A DNA stretch of 33,387 nt from Enterococcus raffinosus (GTDB lineage Bacteria > Bacillota > Bacilli > Lactobacillales > Enterococcaceae): contig NZ_JAHLOS010000047.1 in assembly GCF_018917525.1 (NCBI RefSeq), forward strand, positions 1 through 33,387, written 5' to 3'. Shown here piece by piece: positions 14,893 to 22,669 of the stretch. Position 1 is the stretch's first letter, and each line of letters begins with the position of its first letter. The position numbers were made by a program, and so were the translations under genes. Below the pieces are notes generated by a model. The model ran no database searches. It was not told the DNA's origin and was given only the letters and a program-made list of their open reading frames with translations.

Positions 14893-16800
14893 ATGGAAAA
14901 AGCTAGTCATTATACCTGTCAGCATAATCAGCAAATGAAGTCGAGCTTACCTTTCAACCAAAATCACGAATTGAACTTAGCTAAACAAAATTGTGTTGCC
15001 TCGTTTAACAAGCTTGAAATTATCCAAGAAAACAAAGTGATTTGGAGTCAAAAAGCATACGATTTTTTGGAAAATGACTGTCCCGAATCCGCCAATCCCA
15101 GCCTGTGGGAAAATGCCCGTTGCAATCATCAGACCGGACTTTTTCGTGTAACGGATAAAATTTTTCAACTTCGCGGCTTTGATATGGCGAACTTGAGTCT
15201 GATTTTGACCCGCAAAAATACCTGGGTAATTTTTGACACCTTGATGAGTATCGAATGTTCCCGAGCAGCGATTAAATTTGCCAATCGCTGGTTTGAAAAA
15301 AATGGCTATCCGATAGTTGACGGTCATATCGCAGGAATTGTTATTAGCCACTCTCATGTGGATCATTTTGGTGGCCTTCGCGGATTGTTTCCTGATTTCA
15401 CATTAGATCCAGAGATACCTATTTTTGCTCCAACAGGTTTTACTGAAGCGGCAATTGCGGAAAATTTGATGGCAGGAAAAGCCATGGGCCGACGAGCAGG
15501 CTATCAATATGGCACCCTGCTGGAAAAATCGCCGACTGGTTCACTGTCTATCGGTATTGGTCAAGGACAGTCTCTAGGGACTGTTAGTTTTGAACTCCCA
15601 ACAAAAGAGATTACTGAAAATCAAACGCTAGAAGTAGATGGATTAGAAATGGTTTTTCAATTAACTCCCGGCACAGAAGCTCCTGCCGAAATGAACACGT
15701 ATTTTCCTCAATATGAAGCCTTATGGATGGCAGAAAACTGTACCTGTACTATGCATAATTTATATACCTTACGAGGTGCGCAGGTTCGTGACGCAACTGC
15801 TTGGGCAAAATATCTATTAGAGGCTAAAGAATTGTTTGGAAACCAAGCGAAGGTAATGTTCCATGCCCATACTTGGCCGCGTTATGCAACAGACGAAGAA
15901 CCTGACACAATTAAAGACTACTTAATTTCACAAGCACGATTATATAAAGGTATCCATGATCAGACATTAACCGCAATCAACAAAGGGTACACCTTTAACG
16001 AGCTTGAAAACCAAATTACTCTGCCAAAGGAATTAACAGAAAAATGGTACTTGAGACCTTACTATGGAACAATAAGCCATAACAGTAAAGCCGTCTATCA
16101 AAAGTATATGGGCTGGTATGATTCGAATCCAGTCAATTTAGACCCGCTGCCGCCAATTGAAGAAGCCAAAAATTTCGTCAGTTATATGGGGGGAGCAGAA
16201 AAAGTCTTACAAAAAGCTGCTGAAGACTATCGAAACGGAAATTATCGCTGGGTAGCTAAAGTGACCAATTTGATTGTTTTTGCAGAGCCAAATAATCTAG
16301 AGGCACGCCACCTTTGCAACAAAGCTCTCACCCAACTGGGTTATCAAGCAGAATCAGGGACCTGGCGCAATGAATACTTAACGGGAGCTCTGGAACTGAT
16401 TCAGGGAACAATAAAAAATCCCGATCATTATGCCAATAGCTCTCCAGATTTGATTAATCATCTCACAGGGGAAATGGTGCTCAATTATTTAAGCTTGCTG
16501 ACAGTCCATACCGACAAACAACTTTCTGGTACGATTGTCTTTGAAGATGATTGGGCATTTGAAAATGGCGTGTATAAACAACAAACCTCTTGTTATAAAC
16601 TTGATTATTGGCAAGGAATTTTGACTTACTATCCAATTGATTTAACAAAATTACCTTCATCAGAAGAGTGGCTTTATCGGGGAAACAGAATACCTTTTAT
16701 GAACCAGCTTCTTCATACGAAAGCAGATGGACTAAAGGAGTGGAGCGGACTGTTTGAAGTCAATCCTGACGAACGTTACTTCAATATTGTTGAACCTTAA
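14893..16800 (+). CDS. Alkylsulfatase-like metallo-beta-lactamase fold hydrolase
   Basis: 635 residues in the SdsA/BDS1 family of alkyl sulfatases. The metal-binding motif HSHVDH is at 153-158, with further likely ligands Glu281 (WMAENCTCTMHNLY) and His324/His326 (VMFHAHTWPRY). After the catalytic domain (about 80-360) comes the alkylsulfatase dimerisation region (YMGGAEKVLQKAAEDYRNGNYRWVAKVTN, about 430-460) and a C-terminal SCP2-like domain. There is no N-terminal signal peptide. It would cleave the sulfate ester of linear alkyl sulfates such as SDS in family members of known function; the natural substrate here is unknown. ATG 14893 follows AGAAGGAGG. It is monocistronic, with a cre site in its promoter. 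Confidence 0.85.
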   Translation: MEKASHYTCQHNQQMKSSLPFNQNHELNLAKQNCVASFNKLEIIQENKVIWSQKAYDFLENDCPESANPSLWENARCNHQTGLFRVTDKIFQLRGFDMANLSLILTRKNTWVIFDTLMSIECSRAAIKFANRWFEKNGYPIVDGHIAGIVISHSHVDHFGGLRGLFPDFTLDPEIPIFAPTGFTEAAIAENLMAGKAMGRRAGYQYGTLLEKSPTGSLSIGIGQGQSLGTVSFELPTKEITENQTLEVDGLEMVFQLTPGTEAPAEMNTYFPQYEALWMAENCTCTMHNLYTLRGAQVRDATAWAKYLLEAKELFGNQAKVMFHAHTWPRYATDEEPDTIKDYLISQARLYKGIHDQTLTAINKGYTFNELENQITLPKELTEKWYLRPYYGTISHNSKAVYQKYMGWYDSNPVNLDPLPPIEEAKNFVSYMGGAEKVLQKAAEDYRNGNYRWVAKVTNLIVFAEPNNLEARHLCNKALTQLGYQAESGTWRNEYLTGALELIQGTIKNPDHYANSSPDLINHLTGEMVLNYLSLLTVHTDKQLSGTIVFEDDWAFENGVYKQQTSCYKLDYWQGILTYYPIDLTKLPSSEEWLYRGNRIPFMNQLLHTKADGLKEWSGLFEVNPDERYFNIVEP

Positions 16801-16816
16801 AAAATGGACGACAAAA

Positions 16817-16854
16817 AACAGCAGAAATTCTTTCAATGAAGAATTTCTGCTGTT
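16817..16854. terminator. Bidirectional terminator between sulfatase-like gene and ClC gene
   Basis: A 16-bp perfect stem (16817-16832 with 16839-16854) and a 6-nt loop TCAATG. T-rich tracts follow on both strands, so one hairpin serves both converging genes. Confidence 0.92.
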
Positions 16855-16856
16855 CT

Positions 16857-18377
16857 TTATTTACGTCGATGTCGACTCATCCGAGTCATTGGTGCATCAG
16901 TTGATTGTCTATCTGTTTTTGTTGGAATCGTCCGTTTTGGTTCACGCGGCTGACGAACTTCTTTTCGTGCTAAAATTTCTCGCTTCGGTTCAGCAACGCG
17001 TGGCTGAACATCCGCCTTCTCAGCTTTTTTACGATCCGCTGCTTTTCTTAATTCTGAGACATCCTTTGTGACGCCCTCTTCTTCTGTATTTACTGAAGGT
17101 TTTTTAGAACGCTTTGGTAATTCAGGAAGTTTGAAAGACTTGATTGTTTGTTCTTCATTGAAAAAGGGAACCCGCTGTAAAAATAAGTTGCCTAAATATC
17201 CAGCTAACCAGATCCACAAGAATAGTTCTACTGGGAACAATAATAAGAACAAGCATGCTGTAGCAAGTGGTTGCTTCAAGATTACCGCACACGCACTAGC
17301 TGTGAAAACAGCCACCAGTAAACCGGGAGAGTACGGTGATAAATTCGCAAAAGCCAATGCCACCGCGATACTACCAAAAATCATCGGAAAAATCGTCCCG
17401 CCCCGCCAATTGCAGGCCAAACAAATCATCGTAATCACTACTTTACCAAATCCAATTAATAGTAGAATGAAAAAGCTCATGGTTTCTGCCTGGCGAGTAA
17501 AGGATAAGAGATTATGCTCTCCAGAAAACAGAAAATATGGAGAGATGGTTCCTAATAATCCCAGAAGCACTCCTGCTAAAATAGCTAACGGCAGTGGATT
17601 TTTGATCCGTTGATTTAGCTTATCGCCCTTCTCTTGTAAAACGAGGAAAAATTTTCCAAAAAGTGCGCCCAATATAATCATAGGAATAACAAGCAGCAAA
17701 CCTTGCCAAGTAAAACTGCTCTCCATTCTGCGAATCGCAAAAACTTGCTCTTGGTTAGGAAAGAGATTATACGCTAAAAGATAACCAATGAAACCTGTAA
17801 ACGTAGTAAAAATGTATAAAACGTATTTTTTAAGTTTACTTTCCGTCACCACTTGCCAATTATCACGTTCCACTGAACGCCCCACACCGAACAATGGCGT
17901 CATAAAGATAACACCCATGGATGTTCCAATGCTGAATTCGATCATATCAGCTCGCTGTTCATCGGGAATTTTTCTTCGGTCAGCAATATAGGTCACTAGA
18001 CCACCAATGATTGCTACTAGAGCCGCTTCAGGTCCTAGGCTAGCGCCAAATAACAATACGATCAAAGCGCCTAATAAATTTCTGATCAGCTTGCCATCAT
18101 GATAGTCGACTCGCTGAGTTTCTTGAAATTCATCAAAAGATTCTTGCAACGTTCGGGGATACCGGCCAAAAGTTTTAACAAAAAAGCCAATAGCAACCCC
18201 GCCAACCGTACAGACAATCAAGGGGTAAAGGCGCGGATCGCCCAGCGCTTTAGGCAATGTTTGCCATAAAAGCTGATGACCTACCTCTGCCAGCCCCATA
18301 AATAAAGCTATAATGACTCCTACAGCCAATCCTAAAAGCCAACTATAGCCAAAAAGTGCTAGTTTAAACTTATTCAT
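16857..18377 (-). CDS. ClC family chloride channel/antiporter
   Basis: A 506-residue membrane protein. The ClC core spans about 1-401 with GASLGPEAAL (111-120, gating Glu117) and GGTIFPMIFG (326-335), both ClC selectivity-region motifs. The first ClC signature (GSGIP) is not seen in standard form, as in the divergent Lactobacillales group. Residues 402-506 form a very basic, low-complexity tail (KRSKKPS ... RKEVRQPREPKRTIP ... RHRRK) that would lie in the cytosol, without CBS domains. ATG at 18377, AAAGG upstream; a TATAAT -10 is at 18412-18417 on the minus strand. A role in pH or ion balance is inferred. Confidence 0.88.
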   Translation of the reverse strand: MNKFKLALFGYSWLLGLAVGVIIALFMGLAEVGHQLLWQTLPKALGDPRLYPLIVCTVGGVAIGFFVKTFGRYPRTLQESFDEFQETQRVDYHDGKLIRNLLGALIVLLFGASLGPEAALVAIIGGLVTYIADRRKIPDEQRADMIEFSIGTSMGVIFMTPLFGVGRSVERDNWQVVTESKLKKYVLYIFTTFTGFIGYLLAYNLFPNQEQVFAIRRMESSFTWQGLLLVIPMIILGALFGKFFLVLQEKGDKLNQRIKNPLPLAILAGVLLGLLGTISPYFLFSGEHNLLSFTRQAETMSFFILLLIGFGKVVITMICLACNWRGGTIFPMIFGSIAVALAFANLSPYSPGLLVAVFTASACAVILKQPLATACLFLLLFPVELFLWIWLAGYLGNLFLQRVPFFNEEQTIKSFKLPELPKRSKKPSVNTEEEGVTKDVSELRKAADRKKAEKADVQPRVAEPKREILARKEVRQPREPKRTIPTKTDRQSTDAPMTRMSRHRRK

Positions 18378-18434
18378 AAAATTAACCTTTCTATACTGAT
18401 AGACTCCGCTACATTATATCAAAGCTTTTCGTTC

Positions 18435-19520
18435 TTAGGAGACATTTTTAGCGACTTTTTGTGTTTTTTCAAGCTTTTGACGCACTTTTTTTTGCTGAAT
18501 AGTCAATTGAACAGATGAAAGCGTTTGTTTCAGATCTGGGGTTAACTCATAATGATCAACTAGGTATTGTCGCGTTTTTTCTGTAAAGAAGCCTTTCATG
18601 AATGCAAAGAAAAAGCCTTCTGGATTTTTGACCGTTTTATAGCGATACATTTGTTCGATAGCTTTAGCGATTGCATCTCCAATGTCAGCCTTGAAATAGT
18701 CGTTGTGTTCAAAGGTTAAGACTTCGGCTTCTGCTGGTAAGCCAGCTTTGATGTATTGCTGCGTGCTGGCATATTTAGCTTTGAAGATAGTATCCACAAA
18801 CCAGCGTGCTTTTTCATAGTTTCCGTTACAAAACGGTAAAAAACGTTGAAAAGCTTGTTGCGGTAATAAATGAGCATAGCGAGCATTTAAGCCCTCGATT
18901 AAGCTTTGATCCTGCGAATTCGCAGCGATTTGAGGCAGCGTGCTGGTTACTTTTGTTGCATTTGTGGTTTGTTTTGCTAAATGTTTTTGTGTACTTGTAA
19001 GCAGATTTTGCGAGCTCGAAGACGCAGATTTTGCTTCTCTATCCACAGTGGATAACTCGGCTGATTTTTCAGTAACCGTGTTTTCCACAGGAGCTAAAGA
19101 TTTTGTGCTCATATAATTTTTAAAAGACAATTGTACAACAATACATTTTTCAGGTGCTTTCGGATTAGAAACATAGATACGATAATTCTTTAATCCATGC
19201 CGAACTACTTGAATCAAACCAGCATCAATCAACATATTTTTTAGATTAGTTACTTTTCTTTCAGATACTCTTAATAAAGTTGCTGCCTCTTCATTTGAAA
19301 AATAAATATATGGAAGCCCTGTTTCATCAAGCCAACTTCCATCTTTTTGGGCATTGTAAATACTGCAGGTCATGCGCATTGTGTAGAGTGCATGGAGCAT
19401 CATTGCTTCAATAGAAAGCTTTTCATACTGGGGATTATTAATTAAATTCAAATCAATCGGAAGATAATTTCCGTTGGGTAAGTTTGCTGCTGTCATGATA
19501 TTTTCTAAATTTGTGGACAC
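18435..19520 (-). CDS. repA: RepA_N family replication initiator
   Basis: 361 residues. The N-terminal RepA_N domain has the winged-helix block YFSNEEAATLLRVSERKVTNLKNMLIDAGLI (about 73-103). A Ser/Thr-rich hinge (about 135-205) is followed by a C-terminal domain (about 206-361), as in initiators of enterococcal pheromone plasmids (RepA of pAD1, PrgW of pCF10). It binds its origin and recruits the host replication machinery. The GTG start at 19520 is 9 nt after AAGGAGG. The hinge-coding DNA contains direct repeats and a DnaA-box dyad, fitting the family habit of carrying oriV inside repA. Expression is probably held down by a countertranscript RNA over its leader. Confidence 0.92.
   Translation of the reverse strand: MSTNLENIMTAANLPNGNYLPIDLNLINNPQYEKLSIEAMMLHALYTMRMTCSIYNAQKDGSWLDETGLPYIYFSNEEAATLLRVSERKVTNLKNMLIDAGLIQVVRHGLKNYRIYVSNPKAPEKCIVVQLSFKNYMSTKSLAPVENTVTEKSAELSTVDREAKSASSSSQNLLTSTQKHLAKQTTNATKVTSTLPQIAANSQDQSLIEGLNARYAHLLPQQAFQRFLPFCNGNYEKARWFVDTIFKAKYASTQQYIKAGLPAEAEVLTFEHNDYFKADIGDAIAKAIEQMYRYKTVKNPEGFFFAFMKGFFTEKTRQYLVDHYELTPDLKQTLSSVQLTIQQKKVRQKLEKTQKVAKNVS
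19001..19054. other. Candidate oriV inside repA
   Basis: GCAGATTTTGC occurs twice 23 bp apart (19001-19011 and 19024-19034) and is followed by TATCCACAGTGGATA (19040-19054), a perfect dyad of two near-consensus DnaA boxes. The two repeats are read in different codon phases (AKSA against QNLL), so they are kept as DNA and not as peptide. RepA_N plasmids usually start replication within the repA hinge. Confidence 0.6.
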
Positions 19521-19598
19521 GACAAAAAACCTCCTTGTTCACTCTCAAAATTAGTTACGAAAGTTTTAAAGGAATGCTTACTGTCACAAGATATATGA

Positions 19599-19627
19599 TT
19601 GAGAAAGTAACCAAAATATGGTATACT
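19599..19627 (+). promoter_or_regulatory. Promoter of the repA countertranscript
   Basis: TTGAGA (19599-19604), a 17-bp spacer and TATACT (19622-19627), a near-consensus SigA promoter directed against repA. The predicted start is near 19634. Confidence 0.85.
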
Positions 19628-19633
19628 TAATAG

Positions 19634-19758
19634 AAGGTTAGGCAAACACCAATTTTTCTAACCCTTTAAACGTTTATCTAAATGTGACAGGCTAATTCGC
19701 CAAAATTAGCTCAAACCTTTGAGTTTAAAGATCGCCAAATCTTTAAACTCTTTTTTTT
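19634..19758 (+). ncRNA. Antisense RNA (countertranscript) regulating repA
   Basis: A predicted RNA of about 125 nt, antisense to the repA leader. It has a strong promoter, a hairpin 19636-19663 (GGTTAG with CTAACC), a hairpin 19691-19710 (GCTAATT with AATTAGC) and an intrinsic terminator 19721-19758: 12-bp stem, then eight T. The middle hairpin and the terminator hairpin have the same 6-nt loop CGCCAA. The opposite repA strand thus shows UUGGCG, which contains the YUNR U-turn common in loops that start sense-antisense pairing. RepA copy control of this type is known for RepA_N plasmids such as pSK41. No ORF is present in it. Confidence 0.8.
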
Positions 19759-19777
19759 CGTTTTTTTCTACATGTAT

Positions 19778-19806
19778 AGAATAATGGATTAAAAGCCTGT
19801 TGTAAA
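19778..19806 (-). promoter_or_regulatory. repA promoter
   Basis: Minus strand TTTACA (19801-19806), 17 bp, TATTCT (19778-19783). Transcription would begin near 19771, giving a repA leader of about 250 nt that covers the whole antisense RNA gene. Confidence 0.65.
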
Positions 19807-19832
19807 GCGATTCCCTAACATCTTTTTTTGGA

Positions 19833-20168
19833 GTAAACTTTTATTATATTTGTAAAAGCAATTGAGGTTTACTATAATACAGAGATAAAAACAATTTGGG
19901 TTTACTTTATTAAAGGATATAAAAGTATTTAGAGTTTACTCTAAATAAAGTAATAGCTATCCCCTGTTCAAGGTGAAATGTGGATAAAAAGTAATGTGGA
20001 TAAGGATTCCTTTAGTTATCCACAAGCTGCGAATGGAAATCCTTTTGTAAGGAAAAAGTAAACTTTAAAAAATAATAAACAATAATAAAGGTAAACTTAA
20101 TTATCAGATAACTTTCAAAAAAGTAAACCGCAATGCAGATCACATCTTGCATTGCGGTTTACTTTTTT
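19833..20168. other. Origin-proximal region: DnaA boxes and eight GTAAAC-type repeats
   Basis: This gene-free stretch holds three perfect DnaA boxes: TGTGGATAA at 19979-19987 and 19995-20003, and TTATCCACA at 20016-20024. Around them are eight copies of the GTAAAC/GTTTAC core: 19833, 19867, 19900, 19934, 20058, 20091, 20123 and 20157. The last two form part of the parAB terminator. It may be an alternative or additional replication origin, or a second partition/regulatory site. Confidence 0.7.
20117..20168. terminator. Terminator of the parA-repC operon, containing the iteron core
   Basis: A 21-bp perfect stem (20117-20137 with 20148-20168), loop of 10 nt, T-runs on both sides. Each arm includes AGTAAAC/GTTTACT, the same core as in the repeat array. 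It lies 6 bp past the stop of the RepC-like gene. Confidence 0.88.
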
Positions 20169-20173
20169 TACGT

Positions 20174-20713
20174 TTATTTCTCATCGTTTTCTAATTCTTT
20201 GAATAATTTTTGGTATTTTGGCTTCTCTTTATACTCCTCCATAGAGGCTTCCTCAAGCTGATTTAAGAAACTTCGATCATCTCTTGACAGCCCTTTTTCA
20301 AGATAATAGTCGTATAAGAAGTCAATCATTTTATCTGGTGTATACCCATCGAACTTTGCATTGATTAAATTCTGCATACGAATCTTAGTTCTGGCAGAGA
20401 TTTTTTGCATTTCCAAGGCTTTTAAACGAGGATCGTAATATTGACGTTTCCGCCCTCTTTTCCCTGACTCTGATTCTTGCGGCTGAGAAGGACGTTCTTG
20501 AATTTGGGTTCGTTCATTTAATTGCCTAGAATCATCGTGGATTGAGGGACGACGAAAATCCGTTTCTGGACTTAACGTTCTTTTTGCTAAAAGGTCTTGA
20601 GAACTGGGTTTCTTCTCTTCTTTATCTTGATTGGAATACTCAGACATTTTTTCAATGCCCTTATTCTTCTTATTCGCCGTTAAAAGCGAATCTAGCTTCA
20701 TTTTTTTCGCCAT
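20174..20713 (-). CDS. RepC/PrgO-like partition protein (ParB-role)
   Basis: 179 residues, small, highly charged. The N-terminal half is polar and probably disordered. The C-terminal part, RGRKRQYYDPRLKALEMQKISARTK and following, is basic then helical (about 85-160) and could hold a DNA-binding fold. Size and position directly after parA match RepC of pAD1 and PrgO of pCF10, the centromere-binding partners of ParA. ATG 20713 follows AGGGGAG by 7 nt, and 12 bp separate it from the parA stop. It is the best candidate for binding the RRGTWWACYY array. I see no classical ParB helix-turn-helix. Identity rests mostly on context. Confidence 0.75.
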   Translation of the reverse strand: MAKKMKLDSLLTANKKNKGIEKMSEYSNQDKEEKKPSSQDLLAKRTLSPETDFRRPSIHDDSRQLNERTQIQERPSQPQESESGKRGRKRQYYDPRLKALEMQKISARTKIRMQNLINAKFDGYTPDKMIDFLYDYYLEKGLSRDDRSFLNQLEEASMEEYKEKPKYQKLFKELENDEK

Positions 20714-20725
20714 TTAACGTCTCCC

Positions 20726-21574
20726 CTACTCTTCACCGCTTAATATGAGGCGATGTTCATCAATTTCGTCCAAAATATTGACGAAAACCTCGTGTGCGCG
20801 CTTGTCCCATTGCTCAACTTTGCCGTTTTTGTTGATTTCATAGGTGATTCCGGACCCATCGTAGCGTTTCAAACGACTTTGATTTAACACAACTGTATCC
20901 AACAGATGTGCCCCATAGATCTCTCTTGCTGCAGTGTAGATTTCCTGGTCAACGGAGTCTCGTTTTTGCATCATAAACGGAACAATCCCTACAACTTCAA
21001 GCTCTGTTTCATACTGTTCAATGAAGAAGTTCATGTAATCAATGTAATTTTGCGCCCCTTTGAGTGATTTCACCTGAGTTTGCAGAATGACGATAACATA
21101 CTCTGCTACGTACATGGCTGCATTTGAATAGGTGCTGATCGTCGGAGGGACATCAATATAGATGACATCATAAATATTCTTAAGTGGTTCAATCAATTCC
21201 TCCATGTATTTAAATTGAGACAATTTATCGCCAGGGTATTTTTCAATCATATAATCCGGAAAATCAGAAAACGAAATATTCGCTGGAATCAAATCTAAAT
21301 TTGGAATGATCTGGTAAATGGATGACTGAATGTCACCAGAACGGACAGCCTCCCAAATTGTTGCATCGAATTCGTCAGGTAATGTATCATTACCAAAATT
21401 TTCAGCAGTTAGCGACAATACATCACTTGTATTTCCTTGGGGATCCAAATCAATAACTAAGGTCTTTCGATCTTTCCGAAAAGCACTCTCGAAGGAAAGC
21501 ATCTGAACAGTCGTTGACTTTCCTACGCCCCCTTTAAAATTTCCTACTACATATGTCTCAGCTTTTTTTGGCAT
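20726..21574 (-). CDS. parA: ParA-type partition ATPase
   Basis: 282 residues. Deviant Walker A FKGGVGKSTT is near residue 12-21, Walker A' LDPQGN follows, and IYIDVPPTIST is the Walker B region. These mark a ParA/Soj-type ATPase of the RepB (pAD1)/PrgP (pCF10) group. It moves plasmid copies apart by a ParA gradient together with a centromere-binding protein. The ATG at 21574 (MPKKAETYVVGNFKGG) follows TTGGAGA; the longer frame to 21625 adds residues coded by promoter-like DNA. The gene reads away from the large repeat array, whose first repeats overlap its TATAGT -10-like sequence, so binding of the array could also repress parA. Confidence 0.92.
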   Translation of the reverse strand: MPKKAETYVVGNFKGGVGKSTTVQMLSFESAFRKDRKTLVIDLDPQGNTSDVLSLTAENFGNDTLPDEFDATIWEAVRSGDIQSSIYQIIPNLDLIPANISFSDFPDYMIEKYPGDKLSQFKYMEELIEPLKNIYDVIYIDVPPTISTYSNAAMYVAEYVIVILQTQVKSLKGAQNYIDYMNFFIEQYETELEVVGIVPFMMQKRDSVDQEIYTAAREIYGAHLLDTVVLNQSRLKRYDGSGITYEINKNGKVEQWDKRAHEVFVNILDEIDEHRLILSGEE

Positions 21575-21607
21575 ACAAATTCTCCAATCGTAATTTCTCA
21601 ATTTAAA

Positions 21608-22668
21608 GTTTACTATAAAAGGCAAAGAATATCAATAAGGTTTACTATAATTCATAATAATGAGGTAAACTATAAAAGTATTGATAAATGAAGTTTACTG
21701 CAATTCTCTATAATAGAGTAAACTTTATTTTAATTAATAAGGTAAACTTCATTTTCATATATTAAGTTTACTTTATATTATTTAAAGTAAACTATTTAAT
21801 TTTTTTAGGTTAACCCTTATTTTTCTAAAAGTATACTTTAAATTTTATAGGGTAAACTTTTAACAGAATAAAACACCTTCATTATAGTATTTATACTTAT
21901 ATAAAGTTTACCTATAATAAAATATGAGTAAACCTATAAATTTTAAAAAGTTAACTTTATCTAGTTGATAATAGAATTAAAGTAAACGATTAATATAAAA
22001 GGTATACCGTATATATCCAGATTAAAGTATACCTTGCGATATATAAAGTTAACCACAAATAATGAAAAGAATAAGGTAAACTTCTATTCTAATATAAATA
22101 GGAGTAAACTTTTATCATCGAAAAAAGTTAACCTCAATATTTAAATTTGAAGTTAACTTAAATTAAAAAGTAAACTTTATGTTGGTTGATTGAGGTTTAC
22201 TCTATTATGTGAAATTGAGGTAAACCCTGTTTATTAAGAGTAAACCTTAATTTTTAATAGAGTAAACTTCATTTAAATCTTTTGAGGTAAACTGTGCACT
22301 AACTAGTTAGTAGGAAAAAACAGATGATAAAATAACCCGTTTGAGATAGGAATAACTAATATAGTGAAATGAAGTTTACTTTATAGTATCATTTGAAGTA
22401 AACTTTTTTAAATTGGAAAAATCGATAATAAAGTTTACCTTAAAAAAATGACTTCTTTTTTTATCGATTGAAATAGAGTAAACTTTTTAATTTGAGACAT
22501 TAAAGGTAAACTTTTAATAATATGCGTAATTAACGGACTTATTTTAGATTTACTTTATTTTATTCATCCCCTTTTTCATCAATGAGGTAAACATTATATA
22601 TAATTGTTAATAGGTAAACTCAAATAAAATAAGCCATTGAGGTATACCTCAATGGCTTAAAAGTAAAC
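21608..22668. repeat. Centromere-like array of about 38 RRGTWWACYY dyads
   Basis: A 1.06-kb stretch with no gene, very A/T-rich. I count 28 exact GTAAAC/GTTTAC cores, five GTTAAC (21809, 21950, 22048, 22127, 22152), four GTATAC (21831, 22002, 22027, 22642) and one ATTTAC (22549). Flanks are mostly purines on the left and pyrimidines on the right, so each copy is a weak dyad RRGTWWACYY. Most neighbours are 20-28 bp apart. One clear gap at 22293-22373 contains the palindrome ACTAACTAGTTAGT (22298-22311). Next to parA and repC this looks like parS or the incompatibility region. Confidence 0.85.
22631..22658. terminator. 28-bp perfect palindrome, terminator of the gldA-like gene
   Basis: 22631-22658 is a perfect palindrome centred on GGTATACC, so it carries one iteron core in its apex. 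On the minus strand it is followed by ATTTTATTTG, a weak T tract. It lies 12 bp past the stop of the dehydrogenase gene. Confidence 0.7.
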
Positions 22669-22669
22669 T

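Noticed and set aside
14977-15366. Minus-strand ORF inside the sulfatase-like gene
   Set aside because: Shadow of the plus-strand coding frame, which has the catalytic motifs and a strong ribosome binding site.
17068-17613. 181-codon plus-strand ORF opposite the ClC gene
   Set aside because: Low-complexity shadow of the ClC coding strand without a start signal.
21608-22668. CRISPR array
   Set aside because: Repeats are about 10 bp, degenerate, in both orientations, with A/T-rich spacers of unequal length and no cas genes.
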